In this document: positions 36,053 through 64,000 of the stretch, piece after piece
Layout: every line of letters begins with the position of its first letter
Position numbering within the stretch: the first letter of the stretch is position 1
NCBI RefSeq assembly: GCF_020740795.1
Contig: NC_067295.1
Location: 930,501 to 994,500, forward strand
Length of the DNA stretch: 64,000 bases
Source of the DNA: Apus apus
Lineage: Eukaryota; Chordata; Aves; Apodiformes; Apodidae
Reading direction: 5' to 3'
The notes under the pieces: model-generated
The model's database searches: none
What the model saw: only the letters and a program-made list of their open reading frames with translations
What the model was told of the DNA's origin: nothing
Position numbers and translations under genes: made by a program

Positions 36053-39000
36053 TCTCCTGCTGTTACTACATTTACAGACATAGAAAGTAAATTCAGTAGG
36101 AAAGAGGAGAACAGTTGAAGTACTTTTACATGATCTTCAATGAAATGACCCAGGTGTGATTATGACAGAGAGACCAGAGCTGATGTGAGATATCCCAGTG
36201 GCAAAGATGACAGTGAAGTGCTCTTGTCTAGAGGTGGGTTCCAGGCAGGTCTGGTGAGCTCCTGCAGGCAGGGCCAGGCAGAGCCCAGCAGGCAGCAGGG
36301 GAGCTGCCTGGGCAGGAGGCTGCCAAATGAAGGCTGGAGCTCCTAGCTGGGGCACTGCAGCTGATGCTCCACTTGCAGCTCACTCAAGCTGAAATGGTTA
36401 TTTCTTTTCCATTATACTAACCATTTGCAGAGATGAATTTTTGTTCTACTGTCAGTACCAGTACCCCAGGGAAAAGGCTGGGCTGGCAACAGAAAAGAGA
36501 GACAGAGATTCATTGTGCAGCACCAAACAGCAGCAGAAGGCAAAGGCCATCTTTCCTGGCTGGAAAATGTTTCTCAGTCCTTTTCAGCTAGTGGCTTTCC
36601 TACAAGGAAAAAGCAGCACCAGGCACTCTCCAAACCCAAATATTCCCTGAAGAGAGGTGAAAGATGTACTTATTTTAGTTAGAGTTATCATGAGAGCTAG
36701 ACTGCCCACACCCATCCTCCCCCCCCACTCTACCGAGCTCCCGAGGTATCACACATTCCTTTGATCCTCTTGTAACCCTGAAGCACAAGATGACCTACTT
36801 TCTTCACCACTGTTGGCAACCAAGCTAGAAGAGGCTCTTCAAGAGTTCTTTCAGGAATGGTTTCCCTTCTCCTAGCTGGTTGCTGAACTGTTTAGCTGAA
36901 CAGCTGAAGCTGGAAAATAAGACTAATCTTGATGAACAGGGCACCATTTTGCCCTTCATCCCACAGCACCAGCTCTGCTCCCATCCTGCTTTCTTCAGTG
37001 CTTCCCTCAGATGAACAATTTAGACAAGAGGCCCAAAATAGAAACTGATGAGCAGAAGTCCCACCAATATCTGCCTCATGCTTGCAGAGACATAATTTCC
37101 AAGCAGAGAGGATTAAACGATGACAAAGAAGAAGACAAAGGAGACCAACTGGACCATCTCCTGTAGGGAGCTGTATTCAAAGCCTGTATATATAAAAAAA
37201 TCAGCAACTCAGTGGTTGCATCTTAGATGTTGACCAGTTCAAAGGGAACAGATTTTTTTGTTCCAGAGCAGGTAAGACCTCAGCTTGGCTCCCACTCATA
37301 AAGATACAAGAGGCTCAAGGAATATGCTCTCAAAAGGAGTCTTGCCAAAATTAAACTGATAGCAGAGATGTGGCTTTTATGCTACTATGGATTCATCAAT
37401 TTTATTCAAAAGAAATCAGCAAGCAAGTCTTGTTGGCAGAGAGCAGCATTAGTCACTGCACAGGAAGACTCCTGCAGAGCAGAGGGTGTCACAGGACTTC
37501 CAGTTTGTTGGTGGCTTTTTGTAATTTGTTGGGTTTTTTTTAATCACTGATTCTTACTAACAGATATTAACTGTCAGGTAACCTGTCAGACTTAGCTATG
37601 AGCAGATCTGTGACACCATACCTTGTTGCATTCCTCCCATCTTCATGTTTAAGCACCTTTGACTCAGCTATTTCGGATACTTTTTGCATGTTAATTCAGA
37701 TCAAGAGGTTTTTCAGGACAGACATCATCTCTCCCTGGGTGCTTGTGCAGCACCCAACACAAGTAATGCTAATGCCAGCAAGCCAGATCAGAGCCATTTG
37801 TGGAGGGAGATCAAGGAGCAGAACATCAAAGGGCTGCAGGCAGAATCAGATACCTTGTCAAAGCCCTACGGAGGAGTCTGCAATACCAAGAGGTTTGTTA
37901 TTCATTAATAAGTTCTTACTCCATAAACCACAAGGAGGAAAATTGCACCCATATGAATACACAAGAAAGCTGGAAGTAGCTTCTATATGCACTAAAATGA
38001 GAATTCTGAGCTCATCAGAGAGATGAAGGGACAGTTTGGTATCTGACAGGGCTGAGAAGGAGGCAAGGTCTGATTTCCGGGGGCTGGGGAGCAATGGCAC
38101 GGGGGTCCCCACCACAGGCCCCCTGCCAGCCACCCACAGGGATACAGATTTCATGTGGTTCAGTTCCAGATGATGTTAATGCACTGTGAGGGCAGGGCAG
38201 ATGTAAGGTTCTCCCAGACAACACTGATGCAGCTGATTAAATAAAAGCACCAAATTCCATGATCTCAGTTCACCTGAAGCAAATGGAACCTCAAGCCCAG
38301 CACCAGCTCAGCCACGTTCCCCAAGCCCTACGAGCCCATTGTGAAGGTGGAAGAAGTAAAACATCTACTGTTGTCCATCTCAGGAGCAGGAACTGTTTCT
38401 TCAAAATGGAAACAAACCAGTAAAGTCACCAACCTCTATTCCTGCTTTCCTAACATCCCAGCTTTGATCTGGCAAGGGAGTCTGCAGGACAGCACACACC
38501 CCAGGGAAGCAGAGCTCTCCTGTGAGTCACAGCACCTGCAGGTGGGAGGCCCTTGTGTGCAATACACTCATGAAAAGCAAGACAAGCATCTTAATGGCCC
38601 ACAGCACGATCCAAGAGGCAGTGCTGATGAAGTCCAAAACTGTTTGAAGATGGCAGCATCTGAATAAAAGACCTACCAGCCTCTGGGGAAACGGGCTGGG
38701 TGGGGCTGGAGGGCAAGACAAGCACCTTGGAATCCCAGCATAAATACCCAGCTGCAAGACAGCAGTTCTTTTAGAAAGTTGTTTCATTTCTCCTCAAATG
38801 TAAACCATCAACAAAGAAAAACAAACAACCAATCAAAACCACAAACAAACCAAATGTAACAAGCCCCAACAACAACACAGTCAAAAACAACTGTCAGTGA
38901 AGAGCTCACCTGCTATAAAGCCAGCACAATTTCAGACAGCTAAGGATGTGGACTATCAAAGAAGCTAAAAAGATCAGAGCTAAGTATATTTGCAGACTGG

Positions 39001-40209
39001 CCATGCTTTAGATATCAATAATCAAGCTTCTGGGCAGCATGAAACCTGAGCAAAATTGAGAAGTGAACTTTTACTAGACTTTATGCCAGCTGAGTATCTA
39101 CTCCTTACACAGCTAGAGGTTGACTCTGGAGGAGCTGTATGATGCTTTATCTTCTTCCAAGTCTCTGGCAACAGTGCTGTTTTTAGCTAGGCAGAAAGTC
39201 TGGAGGACTCAGAAGTCTCATTAAGACAGATTCACAATTTAATTCCTTATTGAATTTAGCTCCATGGGTTCATGCAAGGGTAAGACAGAGCAATTGTACA
39301 ATGGGAATAAAAAATATTTAAAAACTCTAAGTAACAACAGTGTGAAACCAGAAGGCAAAACCAATGAGGCTTCCCAAGAAAGGCTCATCAGCAAGTCTGC
39401 TTCCCAATCCAGGCAGCTGCCCTGGGAAACCAGTTCGTGGCAAACCCCATCCTCTCTGGTTGCAGCTGCTGTGCTGAAGAAGGAACTTGGGTGGTATGAT
39501 GAAACAACAAGACTCATGCTTCTGGTCTCCTGCATTTGCAGAGAGAAAGGGTCAATGCTGATGCAGACCCAGGTTGCACATGCCTCTTAATAGAAAAGGG
39601 TGCAGATAAGCACAAACATCTAAAACGTGCAGACATAAGCATACCATTGATATTGTTATCTAGGAAGCAAAGGTTATAAGCTCCCTTCATAACTGCACAA
39701 AGATCATCCCTTCCCCTGGGGGCAGAGACCTCTGTGCACACCTCACAGGCACCCAGGAAAGCATTAACCAAATACTGTATTTCTGTGCCTTGGCTTTTAA
39801 GAAATCAGTTTGACACAAACTTAACAGCAGGTGGCCTGGAGGTACCTGCAACTCAAATTCCTGAGGGAGAGAGAGGAGGGCAGGAAGGGAAGGCCATTTC
39901 TTTTTACTACTTCTGCTCCTCTGAAATGATGACTGTCACTTCTAAGAACTGTTTATACTTTTCTTGGTATCTCAATAATCTCCTTTCCCTACACTTCCAG
40001 TCCACACCCATGTCAACTATTTCCAAAGCCAGGAATTCTTACACTACAGAAGTAACCTACAGTATGAAAATAGTTGCTTATGTGTGTAACTGCTTGATAA
40101 AAATACTCCTGGTGAGGTATTTCTGGTGAGAAATGAAAAATGTAGTCACTAGAACCAGATGGGTAATTTCTAATGAGTAAGACACCAGGCAAATTATAAA
40201 TACTAAACA

Positions 40210-40215
40210 TTTATT
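40210..40215 (-). terminator. LCMT1: Candidate LCMT1 polyadenylation signal
   Basis: TTTATT on the plus strand is AATAAA in LCMT1 orientation. It is the first canonical hexamer I see downstream of the stop codon and would give a 3' UTR of about 0.87 kb. No transcript evidence is available. Confidence 0.4.
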
Positions 40216-41086
40216 ACTTTTCTCATAGGAAGGTTACAAGATTCAATTTCAAACAACAGGGTAAGGTCTTTTGTTGCTGTTGGGATTGTTTTTCATTTAA
40301 GGGGAAATAAAGAAAAATGAGGAACTGGTGTAAAGATACTACCAGCAGCAGTGCAAATTTAGGTTAATTTCTCTCTTACTTACATCATTCCAGTGCTGAA
40401 CTGCCAAGATAAGCCCTTCCCAGTTAAATAAAGTCTATTTTAACATCATCCAGTTTCTTGTACATCACTGAACAAAAATCATGGCCCTCCTTCTTTCACC
40501 CTCTCCCTACAAGGACATACCTAGCACAGTGACAGCCTTGTAGCAACAGCAAAGCCTGGAGACAGCTAACAGGGTGACACGTCATGAAAATTAAACCTGA
40601 ACAGAATGAATATTAACAGGGGTTAACCTTCATGATCAGCGTGCACAGTGCTGAGATACCCAACCATGCAGCTCACCAGCACTGTTCTGCCAGCTTCCTG
40701 CCACAAGTACACTTCACACATCCACAAGAAGACGAAAGAGGAAAATCGTACAACCCAACAACACTTCACTTTCAGTCGTAAACTAAGGAAGGCAAGCTTT
40801 GGAACAGGGATTGCTGACATCTTATTCAAGTCTGTTGTTACGTATCTGGGAACGGGAGGTGAATCTTGCCTGACAACAGCTGCTCACAAGGTGCAAAGAA
40901 GATGAGCTCACACAACCAAAAGCCAGCAGGGCAGGGACCCCAGCAGCCCTGCCACCCCCCGCCGTGCCGCTCGGGCAGAGCTGCCGCCTGGGGCTGGCAC
41001 ACGCTGAGTCCCCTCCTGGCTGTCACCCTGTCTCACCAGGCAGTCACTGCAGCTTCGGGGCCCAGGGCCTCCCTCCAGCCAGCACA

Positions 41087-58208
<17,122 letters not shown>

Positions 58209-58366
58209 GGCAGGGGCGCGCGCCAGGCCCCTCCGCGCGCCGCCGCCCCTCATTGGCCCGCCGAGCTCCGCGGCGATTGGCCCGCGGGCTCATCCGTTCC
58301 CGCAGCGCCCAATGAGGGGACGCGGGCTGCGCCGCCCCGCCCCGGAAACAGCTGCTGCGCCGCAAG

Positions 58367-58385
58367 GGATGCCGGGAGCGGTAGT
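58367..58385 (-). promoter_or_regulatory. ZNF143/THAP11-type (SBS) promoter element, GC-rich variant
   Basis: On the minus strand it reads ACTACCGCTCCCGGCATCC, close to the SBS consensus ACTACAATTCCCAGCATGC. This element marks promoters of many housekeeping genes and sits midway between the two divergent genes. Binding is inferred from similarity only. Confidence 0.5.
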
Positions 58386-58704
58386 CTCGGGGGACTCCCG
58401 GCGGTGCCGCCGCGGAGGCCGCAGCGCGGCCTGGGCCGGGATGGCCGCTCCGGGAGGGGCGGCGTCCGCGCGCCGAGCCCGGCCCAGCTGCCTGTTCTGC
58501 AGCAGCAGCGCCCCGCGCTCCCGAGAGAGCGCAGCGCGGACATCCGGGACCCCGCCCGCCCCGCGGGCACGTGACTGCGGGCGGGGCCGGAAGCGGCGGC
58601 GGGTTCCGGTGTGGGCGGGGCCGGTGGCGCCGCCGCAGGCAGGGAGGAGGCCGGGGCGGCGGAGCAGCGGGGCCCGGCGGGAGGCCGGGGGAGCGGCCGC
58701 CGAC

Positions 58705-58757
58705 ATGAAGAAGCAGTTCAACCGGATGAAGCAGCTGGCCAACCAGACCGTCGGCAG
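58705..58757 (+). CDS. ARHGAP17: Rho GTPase-activating protein 17 (RICH1), first coding exon (partial)
   Basis: Encodes MKKQFNRMKQLANQTVGR, with the last codon split (CAG|GTGGGC; exon ends at 58757). As I recall the human protein, this is identical to its N-terminus, where the BAR domain begins. The protein is a BAR-RhoGAP that acts on Cdc42 and Rac1 at tight junctions and in membrane trafficking; the GAP and proline-rich parts are outside the window. The context GCCGACATGA and the CpG-island position support the start. The next exon, expected to begin with AEKTEVLSEDL-like sequence, was not found up to 64000. The divergent arrangement with LCMT1 agrees with mammalian gene order and strengthens the call. 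Confidence 0.92.
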
Positions 58758-61700
58758 GTGGGCGGCGGGGCCGGGGTCCCGCGCCGGGAGGCGGCTCTGC
58801 CCGGCGGGGCCGGGGTGCCGGCGGCGGCTCCGCTTCGCTGCCGCCGGGAGCGGCCGCCGCGCTGGGACGGTGCCGCGGGCGGAGGCCGCAGGTTCGGCGG
58901 GCAGGGCGGCCCCGGGCACGGCGGGGCTTCCCGCGCCGCTGGGGAGGAACAGCTTCTGTCGGCTCGGGGAGAGACCGGCGGGGCGGGGCGGGCGCGGCGG
59001 GAGCCCCGCGGTGCTCCAGCGGTAGCAAGGAGAGGCTGCGGGTCCTCGGTTTCGCAGCCGGGAGGGGCCCGGGCGGTCGGGCGGGGTGTCCGTCCGCCGG
59101 TGTCCGCTGCCGCCGGGCGCCCCGTCCGAGGTGTCCGCGCGTGGCGGCGGCCCCGGGGCTGGCTGGAGCCGGGGCGCTCACCGGGAGCGGCGCTGGCAGC
59201 GCGGGGGTGTGTTTCGGGTCCGTGCGGAGCTGAGGGCGGTGAGGACGGAAGGGAAGGACCCTCCCGTGGGGCAGAGCCGGGGCTCGGGGCAGCGGAGCGG
59301 GGGGTGCCCCTGTCGCCCCCCCCAAGCCCCCCAGGGCTGTTTGCATCGTGCGCTTCCTGTCTGGGTTTTGGTGACTTTCGTTTCCCTTCTTGCTGAGTTA
59401 CGTGAGCTGCTTCTCAGCCTTTCTCGCGTTCAAGAAGCCTTCAGAGGGTGCATCCCCTGTGACTCAGTTTTAACAGAGATACCGGCAGGTGTGTCGGTCT
59501 CGTCGCCGTCCGAGCCCGGGAAGGTCTGGAGGCCGTGCCAGCCGCCCTGCCCAGCCCCGGCAGCGCCTGCCCTGCCCGCGGCCCTTCCCTCTGCTGCAAA
59601 CGGGAATGTGACCTCACTGCCCCTCGGGTGGAGTTCTGCTTCTCCCCCCAGAAACTTAATCTGAAAGTAGGTACTTCTGCAGAAAGAGCCAACTTTCCCA
59701 TTATCCGAGTTTGTAATTTCGTGGCCTCCTCTCCAGTCATTCACTCGATACAACGTTTGTTTTTCTTGGGACCTGCACACACAAACCAGCTCCAGTGTAT
59801 CAGGTAATACTGACCAAGCAGTGGATTTTTAATAGGGTGTTTGTTTTGCTGTATAAGAGAGTGACTACCAAACCAATCATGTGTCCTTTAATTCTCATTT
59901 CATATAAATTAATGGAATTGGTTTTTATATATTGCTGGAGTGATCATTAGCATTCCCTCTTTGCATGCCTTGGGCCCACAGTTCCAAATCCCAAGTGGAA
60001 TTTCAAGTAATCTGTGTTGTACTGAGTCGGATAAACATCTCTGGCTGCTTTCTACTCTAGGGGGAAAATCAGAATTAAATCAGGAGAGCTGTTTGTAGTT
60101 GTGTGTTGGGAGGCTCTGGGTGACCTTTGGCTGGAGGCTCCCGAGGGAGGCTCTCAGGGTGGGGTTGTCTCTGGGCAGGGTCGTTGCTCATGCTCTTCTC
60201 CAGGTACTCACTGGTGCCTTGGCAGCCTGAGGCTGGAGCAGTGAATGTTTCTAGTTTCATTAAAATACAGACAAGTATCTGTAATTGTTTTTCATTAAAA
60301 ACTGTTTAAAGTTACATTGACTCATTTATTTGTTTTTATAAGCTTAATATTAATAGTTAGTTTCAATTAAACTCTTTCTTTCCTGTTGCAGTTGGGATTA
60401 AATAGAGGTTCATCCTGATTGGTTCTGTTCTTACTTATAGAGTGTTTTTAGTAATAAACTAAGTTAGTTGTATGAATTCTCCACCCAAGAGCATACAAAC
60501 TTCTCTTTTAATTGAGTAAAGATGAGAAAACTCTGAAGTATGAGGGTAGCCATAACATTTAGACTCGTTGCCTTTTTCTCATAAATTCTTTCCTCACGTT
60601 TGTAAGTGCCTTGAGTGATCCACAGTGGCCCTTTTAGGGGCTGGTTTGTGGGGTCTTGGTAGCACAAGGTGGTTCTTCTTGATTGCTGATCTTAGTATTT
60701 GTGTCTCTCCAAGCTAAAGCAAAATTGAACTGGAATAATTTTCCTTGCTTGAGGTCAGCATTAATCCTGATGGAACTCAGGAAACTTAGTTTCTGAAAGT
60801 GGTTTGGGGATGGAAGGGAAAGAACTCGGGAGGTTTGTGTTGGCTTCTGCCATGTGTGACCACCTGTACTTACAGGAGCTCTAACAGTGGAGACTCAAGG
60901 AAGGTATTTTTACATTTCCCAGTGCAGTGTATTCATGTGCACATTTTTTTTGAAGTTTGTTTTTGTTTTGTTTTTTTTTTTTGACTCATCATTGCAGTGC
61001 TTGATCTGGCTTTCAGGATACCCTGTTGCATATAAAGAGGTGTTAGATATTCACTTAGATGAAAACAGCATTTTAAATAGCAACTGGTTCCGAGGCCGAG
61101 CAGAGCCCAGGGCCTGGTGAAGGCTCTGATCTGATAGTCAGAGACTATTTCTGGAAAGGCTTTTGCACCTCCTGCAGCTGGGGAGACGAGGGGGGTGTCT
61201 CAGCCCTGCAGCTCCACACCAGTGCTGCTCAGAGCAGCCAGTGGGCAGGGGAGACGTGGCTCATTCTGCAGTGTTAGTAAAAGCTAATGCGAAAAACACT
61301 TAGTTTCAAGAAGTGTCAAATGTGCTATTAAAATTAATTGGTGAATAATTAATAATATTTCTAGCCTCCTAAGATTTCGTGCACTAGGCAAGCAGTCAGG
61401 TCTTATTTCCCAAAGTAAAATCACTTGGTAGTGAAAGATTTGTGACTGGTTTCACTTGCAAATATGTGGGCTGAGGTTTTCAAATTTCAGGCAGTGCTGC
61501 TTTCTGAGCACTCTGGAGCTCTTGGGAGGTGTGAGAGGTGTGACAGTCATTCAGCAGGATTGGTCAGGCAGTGTTAGCAGAAGCAAGTGGGGTTTTTTTT
61601 ATGCCTGGACAGGATGAGGAATCAAATCCTGTGTCCAAAGGGCTCTTCTGAGTATGTGAATGCCTTGAAGGGGCTGTGGTTGATATTTCAAGACCCTGTA

Positions 61701-64000
61701 CACTGCTGGCAGATCTAGCAGGTGAGTGAGCAGCCCCACAAGAGCTGCAGTATTTGGAGGAGCAGTCTGAGGGTCTGTGCTGAGGGGTCACATCCCTCCC
61801 TCTGCCAGCTCCCCTGAGGTGGCTGGGGACCCGAGGTGGGCTGCCTACTGCTGTTTACTTTCTGAGACATCAACCCTTCTGGGTCATCTGCTGCTCTGTA
61901 GGGTGATCTATAACCGGCTGCTGCTTTTCATGGTGTTCCCTTAGGCAGAGGTATTTTCTACTGATTTTCTTTTCGCTCATTCAGAGTTTTTTTTAACAAA
62001 GCTGAAGGGTGGGGAGGTGAGGAGAACAGGCACAGTCTGGTGAGGTCAGCAAACCCTGGCTGTGCATCATTGATGTGTCTTACCATGGTTTTGTTCTCTT
62101 TAACAAAGAGACATTTAACTCTACATTAGTTGAGGATTGATCCCGTTCAGCTTGCTGTAGGTGGGAATGGTGCTGCCTTTCTGACAGCCAGCTTCCCAAG
62201 GTTGGTATCCTTGGCCTTGTACCACAAATACGTGACATGACCAGAGAAGTAACTACTTAGAATGAAAAATAAGATGTCTAAGAGCTTCATTAAAGCAGAG
62301 GAATGGCATGTATGGGAAGCCTATGAGTCTGCAAGGATGGTATTTTATAGAATTATGAAATATATGTAGGAAACTAATTAAAGAGGGGATTAGCTGTGTG
62401 GAACAGGATTCCACAGTAATTAATAGATGTCCTCAATATTTAGCAGCAATTACCTTGTGGATGTTGTTGGATGCCTTAAGACAAGCATTCACTCTGCCAC
62501 TGAGTACTTTTTATCTATTTAACAGATTTGTTGTAAGTTTTGCAGATCTGCAAGCAAGCATTCCTGATGAGCAGAACAGCTCAAGCTCTGGTTAATCCAT
62601 AAAGTAAAATATCAATTATTTGTCTGTATAAACTTGGAGGAAGAGGGGCAATGAAACAACACATCTTGTGTTCATAAAAAAAGGGGCAGTTCCAGCCATG
62701 GTCACTGTGCTTGTGTCTGCTGGTGTCAGTGAGAATTGGCTGCTTTGGAGACACCATCCAAGCCTGGGTCAGGTGACTGGGACAATCTCTGGTTGGGAGG
62801 TGGCATCTGAACTCTCCCAGAGTAGCCTTCTGTAGAGGCAGATGGACTGTGAAGCTCAGTGTGTGTTGCTTTTCATGCCACTGGGAAGGATCTCGCATTG
62901 AGTCAGAGGTAATTCCCAAGAAGCAGGGCCAGGGTGTGCAGGGGACCTGAGGCTTCCCAGGGTCCCACAGGAGCTGAATGAGTGTGTTGGGATAAACTGG
63001 TGTCTTGACCGTGGCCAATACCCAGCACAGCTAATCCCACAACATAACCATTCCAAAGTTGGCCTTTTTTTTTTTTTTTTTTTTTTGAGCTATGTCCAAA
63101 CTTCAGCACAAACAATTGGAAACAGCTTGGAAATTTTAGTTAGGCTCAAACAATTAAGCAGGAGAGAGAGTGGAGAAGATAAGAACTGGACTTCCTGATT
63201 TTCAGGTGGCCTGTAAGTCCTTAGAGGCTGTGCTGAGCTTGCTTTGAGTGGAGTTGATGTATTAATTCCTCTCAACCTTCATCTGTCTTGAGGATCAAGG
63301 CTTATGCCCATAGTTCTGTTCCACACACACGTTTCATTTGTGCTTCCCCTGGGTCCAGTGTCTTGACAAATGGAAGCCGTGGCTTCAGTAGGTACGTGTG
63401 GTCTCTCACATTGGAAGAGGTGAGGAACTGCCTGTTGATGCCTTTCCTTGGGATGCTCCATCAGCAGATTCTCCTGCATGTTAAATTAAAAGGATCATAT
63501 TGTGTATGATGTCAACAAAGGTAATTCTTCAGATATCTGCAAGTGCTTGTCTTAGTGTTCATATCCTTTTATAAATTACAAAGGGAGACAGTTTTTGATT
63601 AGAAGCTCGGGAAGTATTCTGCTTTATACTTGCAGTCATCTCTAATGAAAATAAATGTTCAGAGCTATTGTCATTAAAGGCTTTCAAATGATACACTAAT
63701 AAGCATTTGAACTACATAGCTAAGTAATTCATGTGAGGAATGAGCCCACAGAGGTGTTTGTATCATGCTGTTTACTTACAGAAAAACAGGTTGGTAATTA
63801 ATGGCACTTGTTAGACTGTCTAACAATTTTATGTGAGTTAGGCTTTCCTGCCTCTGGGGACACAGCTACTCATGTTGTTCCCAGCAGTTTCTTTTTTCAT
63901 TTTTTAGGTGCAAACACCAGAGTACCAGGCAGATTAAAAATTACTCTGGCCAACTGGTCTGGAAAGTGTAGGTCTGGTGAAGTCACCCGACATCAGGACT
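58758..64000 (+). other. ARHGAP17: ARHGAP17 intron 1 (partial)
   Basis: The first ~0.6 kb is CpG-island DNA; beyond about 59.7 kb composition becomes AT-rich and ordinary. No ARHGAP17 exon 2, no other recognisable coding sequence and no clear CR1 fragment was seen. Contains a T run at 63065-63086. An AT-rich stretch at about 59820-59960 includes CCAATCA and TTAATGG words of unknown meaning. Confidence 0.75.
63065..63086. repeat. Poly(T) tract in ARHGAP17 intron 1
   Basis: Uninterrupted run of 22 T. Simple repeat with possible length polymorphism. Confidence 0.95.

Larger units (their letters stand above)
30180..41086. other. Intergenic region between AQP8 5' end and LCMT1 3' end
   Basis: About 10.9 kb with no supportable coding exon. 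It should contain the AQP8 promoter and first exon on its left side and the LCMT1 3' UTR on its right. It holds a 30-base A run, a (CCAT)n microsatellite, two sense CR1 fragments and a CAA-rich low-complexity patch at about 38805-38890. Open frames here are short and carry no recognisable similarity. Confidence 0.6.

Overview
The window is vertebrate nuclear DNA, almost certainly from a bird. It has short GT-AG split exons in long non-coding stretches, GC-rich CpG-island promoters, and several truncated CR1 LINE copies with the avian-type 3' tail (GGTTGGATGGGGCTTGGAGCA-like block, then a TTCCAACCCAAACC-like end). There are no bacterial operons, CRISPR arrays or insertion sequences.

Four protein-coding genes can be read by assembling exons. 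(1) PRKCB, minus strand: only the first two coding exons (12356-11974), giving the pseudosubstrate and the start of the C1A zinc finger. Positions 1-11973 look like the long intron 2, and the rest of the gene lies beyond the left edge. (2) AQP8, minus strand, 30172-25600: five coding exons, 258 codons, both NPA motifs intact. (3) LCMT1, minus strand, 58208-41087: eleven coding exons, 329 codons, with a GC-AG intron 2. It is the PP2A catalytic-subunit leucine carboxyl methyltransferase. (4) ARHGAP17 (RICH1), plus strand: first coding exon only (58705-58757), with intron 1 running off the right edge.

LCMT1 and ARHGAP17 are divergent. Their ATGs are about 500 bp apart in one CpG island with CCAAT boxes, an ETS site, an E-box and a GC-rich ZNF143/THAP11-like site. 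PRKCB has its own CpG-island promoter with an octamer cluster. A third CpG-rich stretch near 19.1-20.5 kb has no recognisable gene.

The space between PRKCB and AQP8 (12.9-25.6 kb) and between AQP8 and LCMT1 (30.2-41.0 kb) shows no supportable coding sequence. It holds CR1 fragments, simple repeats and AT-rich islands full of homeodomain-type TAAT words that could be conserved regulatory elements. ARHGAP17-LCMT1-AQP8 matches mammalian gene order, but PRKCB beside AQP8 differs from the human order as I remember it. I found no undescribed biological system. The best leads are regulatory, splicing and synteny observations.
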